A stretch of 64,000 bases of DNA, taken from the NCBI GenBank assembly GCA_034114085.1, contig JAXEWB010000040.1, positions 124,001-188,000 on the forward strand. Reading direction: 5' to 3'. Under the pieces are notes generated by a model that made no database searches, had not been told where the DNA came from, and saw only the letters and a program-made list of their open reading frames with translations. A program made the translations under genes and the position numbers. The DNA is from Spiro-02 sp034114085 (GTDB taxonomy: Bacteria; Spirochaetota; Spirochaetia; Sphaerochaetales; Sphaerochaetaceae). Of this stretch, positions 59,420 to 64,000 are shown in pieces (the first letter of the stretch is position 1; each line of letters begins with the position of its first letter).

Positions 59420-61408
59420 CTATCGTTTTCGGAAGTCCTGCCGTGATTTGTTTCGCGGTCGCTCCCGATTCGGTCTTGTCTGCGTCTGTCGTCCGGCGTT
59501 TTGAGGCCGTGGGGCGTGTCCGCCGAGAAGCACTGGAATCAGGTCGCGCCTGCCCGCCTGTTCCAATGCCTCTCTCACCAACTCCCGGTTTTCAGGCTTA
59601 TGGAATTGCAATAATGCCCGTTGTAGCCGCTTCTCCCGTCCTTTCGGTACGTAGACCGAGGCAAAATTCCTTCCCGGCCGGGGGTCGAGCCCCGTATAGT
59701 ACATGCAGGTTGCCACCGTTCCCGGCGTGGGGTAGAACTCCTGCGCCTGGTCGGGAATAAATCCCTCCCGTTTGAGATGGAGGGCTAGGGTGATGGCGGA
59801 ATCGAGGGTGGAACCGGGGTGCGCGGCTATGAAGTAGGGAATCGTATACTGCTTCATTCCCAACCGTTCGTTCGCCTTGGAGTAGGCCTCACGGAATGCA
59901 TCGTACAGTTCGACCGACGGCTTGCCCATCGCGTCAAGCGCTTCCGGGGCGACATGCTCCGGCGCGATCTTCAGCTGCCCGCTGACATTGTGGAGGACCA
60001 GATGCTCAAGGAACCTCCGGCGGGTTTTCTCGTCAGCGACCCGCATCAGATAATCGTAGCGGATACCCGAGCGGATAAAGACTTTCTTTACTCCCCGGAC
60101 CGCCTGTACTGCGTCGAGTATGTCAAGGTATCGTTCATGGGAGTCCTTGAGGTTCGGGCATGGGGAAGGAAACAGGCATTGCCGTCCGGCGCAAGGGCCG
60201 GCTTCAAGTTGCCTGTCGCATGCCGGGGCTTGGAAATTCGCCGTTGGGCCTCCCAGGTCGTGGATGTAGCCCTTGAAGTCGGGATGCGCCGCGAGAGTTT
60301 GGGCTTCCCTGACCAGAGACTGCTTTGAACGGACTTGAATCATCCTTCCCTGATGGCTGGTGATTGCACAGAAGGAGCAGGCTCCGTAACAACCCCTGTT
60401 GCTGGTAATGCTGAACTGTACTTCCGCAAGGCCGGGGACGCCCCCCGCTTCGTCGTACATGGGATGCCAGTTCCTGGTATATGGGAACTGGGAGAGGTCG
60501 TCGAATTCCTTGGTCGTCAGGGGACGCGCAGGCGGGTTCTGGATGATCATCCTGTCGCCGCAGGCTTGGGCGAGACATTGTGGGCGCATCGGGTTCTCGT
60601 GGGTGGACTTCATCTGGAACAGCTTCGCGTATGCGAGTTTTCCCTCTTGTGTCGGCGTATTTGATTTGACGTCCCGTTCACAGACTTGTTCATGCGAGGG
60701 GAGTTCCACGATGGGCCATGCCGAAACTTTGGAAAATTCTTCGTACCGTTTCGCGGAGATGTTGCAGACGGTCCCCCTGATGTCGGTCATGTCAGATACG
60801 GATTCTCCGGCGGCGAGCCTGGAGACGATCTCCGCCGTTTGCAGTTCTCCCATGCCATAGACCAGCAAGTCGGCCTTCGCGTCCAGAAGCACCGGGCGGC
60901 GGACGGTGTCCGACCAGCAGTCGTAATGGCTGGTACGTCGAAGCGATGCTTCAAGTCCGCCGATAATCAGCGGGATTCCCTTGCCATAGGCCTGTCGTGC
61001 GCGGGCTGTGTAGGTGATCACCGCTCGGTCGGGCCGTCTGCCGGAGATTCCTCCGGGTGAATATGCGTCGTCGCCGCGGGGTTTCCCTCCGGCGGTATAA
61101 TGCGCCACCATGGAGTCGATGTTGCCTGCGCTGATCATGCAACATAACTTCGGACACCCCATTGTTAGGAAATCGTCAGTTCTATCCCAACGGGGCTGGG
61201 CGATAATTCCGACCTTCCAGCCGTTCGCCTCCAAAAGCCGTCCGAGCAGGGCCGCCCCGAAGGAAGGGTGGTCAACATAGGCGTCGCCCGTAATGAAGAC
61301 GATGTCAAGCTGATCCCATCCCCGCCGTTCCATATCCTCTTTGCAGACAGGTAGGAAATCCGCGGTATTCCGCCCTGTGACAATTGGTGACTTGTGCATT
61401 ATTAACAT
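59420..61408 (-). CDS. YgiQ-family radical SAM protein
   Basis: This 662-residue UPF0313/YgiQ protein has an N-terminal B12-binding-like region (VFITGDAYVDHPSFG), the radical-SAM motif CYGACSFCAI near residue 345, and the family-specific LGGPTANF and GQLKIAPEH segments. The basic tail (PNRERPRNKSRQDFRKR) is typical. The function of YgiQ is still unknown. It stands alone between the lipoprotein and the lipid kinase. It is not near the Cys-rich peptides and is a housekeeping family, so it is not a likely partner for them. Confidence 0.92.
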   Translation of the reverse strand: MLIMHKSPIVTGRNTADFLPVCKEDMERRGWDQLDIVFITGDAYVDHPSFGAALLGRLLEANGWKVGIIAQPRWDRTDDFLTMGCPKLCCMISAGNIDSMVAHYTAGGKPRGDDAYSPGGISGRRPDRAVITYTARARQAYGKGIPLIIGGLEASLRRTSHYDCWSDTVRRPVLLDAKADLLVYGMGELQTAEIVSRLAAGESVSDMTDIRGTVCNISAKRYEEFSKVSAWPIVELPSHEQVCERDVKSNTPTQEGKLAYAKLFQMKSTHENPMRPQCLAQACGDRMIIQNPPARPLTTKEFDDLSQFPYTRNWHPMYDEAGGVPGLAEVQFSITSNRGCYGACSFCAITSHQGRMIQVRSKQSLVREAQTLAAHPDFKGYIHDLGGPTANFQAPACDRQLEAGPCAGRQCLFPSPCPNLKDSHERYLDILDAVQAVRGVKKVFIRSGIRYDYLMRVADEKTRRRFLEHLVLHNVSGQLKIAPEHVAPEALDAMGKPSVELYDAFREAYSKANERLGMKQYTIPYFIAAHPGSTLDSAITLALHLKREGFIPDQAQEFYPTPGTVATCMYYTGLDPRPGRNFASVYVPKGREKRLQRALLQFHKPENRELVREALEQAGRRDLIPVLLGGHAPRPQNAGRQTQTRPNRERPRNKSRQDFRKR

Positions 61409-61507
61409 GATATGGTATTGCGTTCAGGGTGTAAATAGGGTACATTAACCAATTGTGGTGATGTAACTTAGTGTACTGTCCGCCACAGCAAAGAGAAGAT
61501 AGGATAA

Positions 61508-62461
61508 ATGGAAGAAGAGAGTAGGCGTTCTCCCGAAGTGTATGTCATTTTGAATCCAAATGCGGCGAAGGGCAAGGCGTTTCGTCAGCGGGATAGAATT
61601 GTATCGTGCTTTACCGGCGCGGGATATCGTTGTGAGATCGTCTGTACGACTGCGCCGCGGGATGCCGCGGTTTTGGCGTCCCGGGCCGTACGAGACGGCC
61701 GGAAGTTGATTGTCGCCGCCGGTGGCGATGGTACGATCAATGAGGTCGTCGATGGGACGTTGCGTGTCGTCGAGGAGCTTGGCGTTCCCTTGGCGGACGC
61801 TCCCGTACTTGGTCTGATTCCTATCGGTCGTGGAAACGATTTTGCGTTTTCCGCCGGTATTTCAAAGGATATTCCCACCGCCTGCCGGCGGATCATCAGT
61901 GGCGAACACCGGAGAATCGACGTAGGAAAGGTCTACGGGGGAGATTTTCCTGAAGGCCGTCATTTCATCAACGGCGTCGGCATGGGGTTCGAGCCGCTGG
62001 TCAATTTCTGCGCGATGGATTTCAAGCGGCTGAGCGGCATGCCCAGCTATGTGCTGGCCCTGATCAAGATCATGTGCCATTATCCCGCCCCCATCCAGTT
62101 GACCATGAGGACGGACAACGGAGAAGAACAGTTCGCGACGCAGCAGGTCTCGATTTGCAACGGTCGGAGGATGGGTTCGACGTTCCTGATGGGGCCGGAC
62201 GCTATCTTGGACGACGGCTTGCTGGATATCGTCTACGCCGCTCAGCCGATCAAGGGCTCCGAGCTGATTCCCCTGGCCCTACTGTTCTTCAAGGGCAAGC
62301 AGACCGGCCACCGGTATTTCAAGGTACAGAGGACGAAGAACATCTCATTGGAAGCTCCTGCCGGCGGGATGCCCGTCCATGCGGACGGAGAGGTCATTTC
62401 CCGAAATTGTTCCAGCGTCCGGGTCGAATTGGTCCCGGAGGCCTTGACAATCATGGTATAA
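61508..62461 (+). CDS. Diacylglycerol kinase-family lipid kinase
   Basis: This 317-residue protein has the DAGK catalytic domain: NPNAAKGKA near residue 18, the nucleotide motif GGDGTINEVVDG near 78, and PIGRGNDFAFSAGI. The C-terminal domain ends with PVHADGEVI. Relatives (DgkB, YegS, BmrU) phosphorylate diacylglycerol or other lipids at the inner membrane face. The ATG lies a few bases after an AAGATAGGA site. Confidence 0.9.
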   Translation: MEEESRRSPEVYVILNPNAAKGKAFRQRDRIVSCFTGAGYRCEIVCTTAPRDAAVLASRAVRDGRKLIVAAGGDGTINEVVDGTLRVVEELGVPLADAPVLGLIPIGRGNDFAFSAGISKDIPTACRRIISGEHRRIDVGKVYGGDFPEGRHFINGVGMGFEPLVNFCAMDFKRLSGMPSYVLALIKIMCHYPAPIQLTMRTDNGEEQFATQQVSICNGRRMGSTFLMGPDAILDDGLLDIVYAAQPIKGSELIPLALLFFKGKQTGHRYFKVQRTKNISLEAPAGGMPVHADGEVISRNCSSVRVELVPEALTIMV

Positions 62462-62559
62462 TGGTCTGTGGAGCCGTTAGTGGTGTGTCTTGGAAGATTT
62501 GTTAAAGATTTTGGACAAATTGATTCTGGTTCTAATTTCTTTCGGCCAAAAGAAAAATT

Positions 62560-62591
62560 CCAGTTTCCAAAAACTGGGAAAACAAGTTTTT
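62560..62591 (+). terminator. Weak hairpin after the lipid kinase gene
   Basis: CCAGTTT and AAACTGG pair around CCAA, and a run of five T follows about ten bases later. The T-run is not directly adjacent, so termination strength is doubtful. Confidence 0.4.
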
Positions 62592-62679
62592 GTTGACTTC
62601 TGACGAATTGCGGTGTATTTTATATACTAAGCGTCATGTCGGCAACAATCTGTCGGAAAAATACAAGGAGTTTCCCGCT

Positions 62680-64000
62680 TTGATAAAGGATTTGGTACCG
62701 TCCGTACATTTTTATGATCAGGATTTCGTCGATATGTACGACCGTTCTTGGGTGTGGATTGACGAGCTGTGGAGACAAGGGACCAAGGAAAATGGTTTTC
62801 CCGGTGGTTACCTGTCTTTTCCTGATCAAACGAGTTTCAGCCAGTTCTACTCCTGTATGGCCGCGTTGTTCCTAGTGTATAGCAATCAGGCGTATTCGCC
62901 TTTTCCGTTGCTTGACTTTTTCTATGGAAAGCAAGAGGAAAACGGGGCGATACGCGGTGAGTACTCAATCGAGGACGGAACTCCCGTCGTTGACCCCTTG
63001 AATCCCGAAGGAGTGTTTCCTCCGTTGTTCGCCTATGTGGAGTATAGCTTCTATCATAAGATTGGCAACAAGAAGCGGCTGAAAGAAATCGTTCCCGTCC
63101 TAGAAAAGCATTTCTCTTGGATTCAGTCCACCTGTCGGCGGGAGAACGGCCTGTATTCCGTTCCTGTGGAAGCCTGCATGACCGGGAACCTTCCTCGCGA
63201 GCGGGTCTACTATCCCGTTGATTTCAACGCGGAGCTTGCGGTGAACGCGCTGTACATGTCCGCGATCGGCGACATCCTCAACGACAAGGAACTGAGTTTC
63301 AGGTACAAGCGTATATACTTCTCTCTGAAAACAAGGATCAATTCGTTGATGTGGGATCCCGAAACGGAATTCTATTATGATCTGGATATCAAGGAAAACC
63401 GCATAGGTTGCAAGCATATCGGCGCGTATTGGACAATGCTGGCGGAGATTCCAAACGATGAACGTGCCGCCAAAATGATTGAATATCTCCAGGATCCGCA
63501 GAAATTCGGTACGGAAAATCCGTTCCCCTGCCTGTCGGTCGATTCTCCGGGTTATTCCGAGACGAGCGACGGGTATTGCGGAGGCGTTGTTCCGTTCTAT
63601 ACCTACATGGTCATCAAAGGGCTGGAGCGATACAACGAATTTATTTTTGCTAGGGAATGTGCGATTCGCCACCTTTATTTCATCCTCGATACCTTGCATC
63701 CCGACGGGGATAAGATGGGCGATGTCTGGGAGGCGTACCTGCCGACCAAGGAAGGTTGTCCCGTCAGCGACAAGCTTCCCGGTTTCCCCCGGAGGCGGTT
63801 TATGCCGATGGCGGGTCTTGTGACGATTACGTTGATGATTGAGAATATCATCGGCCTCGATATCTCCCTGCCCCGCAAGACGGTCAATTGGACGATGCCG
63901 AGTCTTGAAGCGATGGGGATCGAAAGCCTTTCCCTCAAACGGAATCTTATCACTATCCTGAGCAATAAGAACGCCAGGGGCTGGGAAATCCGCCTTGAAT
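62680..64000 (+). CDS. Trehalase-like (alpha/alpha)6-barrel glycoside hydrolase, 3'-truncated by window edge
   Basis: The frame is open from 62680 to the window end (440 residues shown). TTG at 62680 is chosen as start because a perfect AAGGAG lies 9 bases upstream and no ATG or GTG precedes the domain. TTGACT (62593) with TATTTT 17 bases on is a possible promoter. The sequence resembles MGH1-like/GH63-like glycosidases: NGFPGGYLSFPDQTSFSQFY, PGYSETSDGYCGGVVPF, then GDVWEAYLP near the expected catalytic acid, followed by a beta-rich domain (LKRNLITILSNKNARGWEI). It would cleave alpha-linked sugars. The substrate is unknown. No signal peptide is present. Confidence 0.75.
   Translation, partial: MIKDLVPSVHFYDQDFVDMYDRSWVWIDELWRQGTKENGFPGGYLSFPDQTSFSQFYSCMAALFLVYSNQAYSPFPLLDFFYGKQEENGAIRGEYSIEDGTPVVDPLNPEGVFPPLFAYVEYSFYHKIGNKKRLKEIVPVLEKHFSWIQSTCRRENGLYSVPVEACMTGNLPRERVYYPVDFNAELAVNALYMSAIGDILNDKELSFRYKRIYFSLKTRINSLMWDPETEFYYDLDIKENRIGCKHIGAYWTMLAEIPNDERAAKMIEYLQDPQKFGTENPFPCLSVDSPGYSETSDGYCGGVVPFYTYMVIKGLERYNEFIFARECAIRHLYFILDTLHPDGDKMGDVWEAYLPTKEGCPVSDKLPGFPRRRFMPMAGLVTITLMIENIIGLDISLPRKTVNWTMPSLEAMGIESLSLKRNLITILSNKNARGWEIRLE

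Noticed and set aside
59420..61408. The YgiQ radical SAM protein as the missing maturase of the Cys-rich peptides.
   Set aside because: YgiQ is a widespread housekeeping family about 23 kb away in a separate transcription unit, with no SPASM-type peptide-maturase features.

Overview
The window is about 50% GC and carries the replication-origin neighbourhood of a bacterial chromosome. It most resembles a spirochaete of the Sphaerochaeta/Treponema group. This placement is inferred from a MurA with Asp in place of the catalytic Cys, a cyclophilin-FKBP fusion, spirochaete-like outer-membrane and LolA-like proteins, and the gene order rpmH-rnpA-yidC-jag next to dciA-recF-dnaN-dnaA and gyrB-gyrA. 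No marker gene here proves it. No rRNA, tRNA or CRISPR was seen.

Region 1 (1-7.1 kb) holds the end of a dihydrolipoamide dehydrogenase, a histidine phosphatase, an FGGY kinase and an SDR on the + strand. A convergent gap follows with three perfect DnaA boxes around a very AT-rich core, then murA (-) and a PfkB kinase (+). Region 2 (7.1-15.8 kb) has a Fic gene bracketed by perfect 61-bp direct repeats, metK behind a long structured leader, a small orphan gene, and an AraC regulator with two half-ABC transporters. Region 3 (15.8-28.3 kb) is the conserved core: jag, yidC, rnpA, rpmH, dciA, recF, dnaN and dnaA on the - strand, then gyrB and gyrA on the + strand. DnaA boxes lie between dnaN and dnaA, and base usage at third codon positions switches near 20.7-23.7 kb, so the origin is placed there. 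Region 4 (28.3-34.1 kb) is a segregation module: a 1.3-kb AT-rich gene-free stretch with three parS sites, a NifU-like gene, parA and parB, followed by the immunophilin fusion and radA.

Region 5 (34.1-42.3 kb) is the accessory locus of greatest interest. A membrane-bound LuxR-type regulator diverges from a PqqD-like protein, two Cys-rich peptides with related leaders (8 and 12 Cys), two FtsX-type permeases, a LolA-like periplasmic protein, a decapitated ABC ATPase, a predicted outer-membrane barrel and a LolD/MacB-type ATPase. It looks like a peptide natural-product locus joined to a trans-envelope ABC system. No modifying enzyme is present, and the ATPase fragment marks a probable deletion.

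Region 6 (42.3-51.4 kb) mixes housekeeping genes (TraB-like, LysO, YgjP-like, flavodiiron protein, MBL hydrolase) with decay: a GNAT-like pseudogene, a DUF4143 ATPase behind four 23-bp tandem repeats, a second DUF4143 remnant, and a flavoprotein with a large internal deletion. Region 7 (51.4-64 kb) holds a C26 peptidase, PepD, and a nagA/GntR/deoC-like group that appears to share an operator. It continues with a MATE transporter, a lipoprotein hydrolase, YgiQ, a diacylglycerol kinase-family enzyme and the start of a trehalase-like glycosidase that runs off the window.
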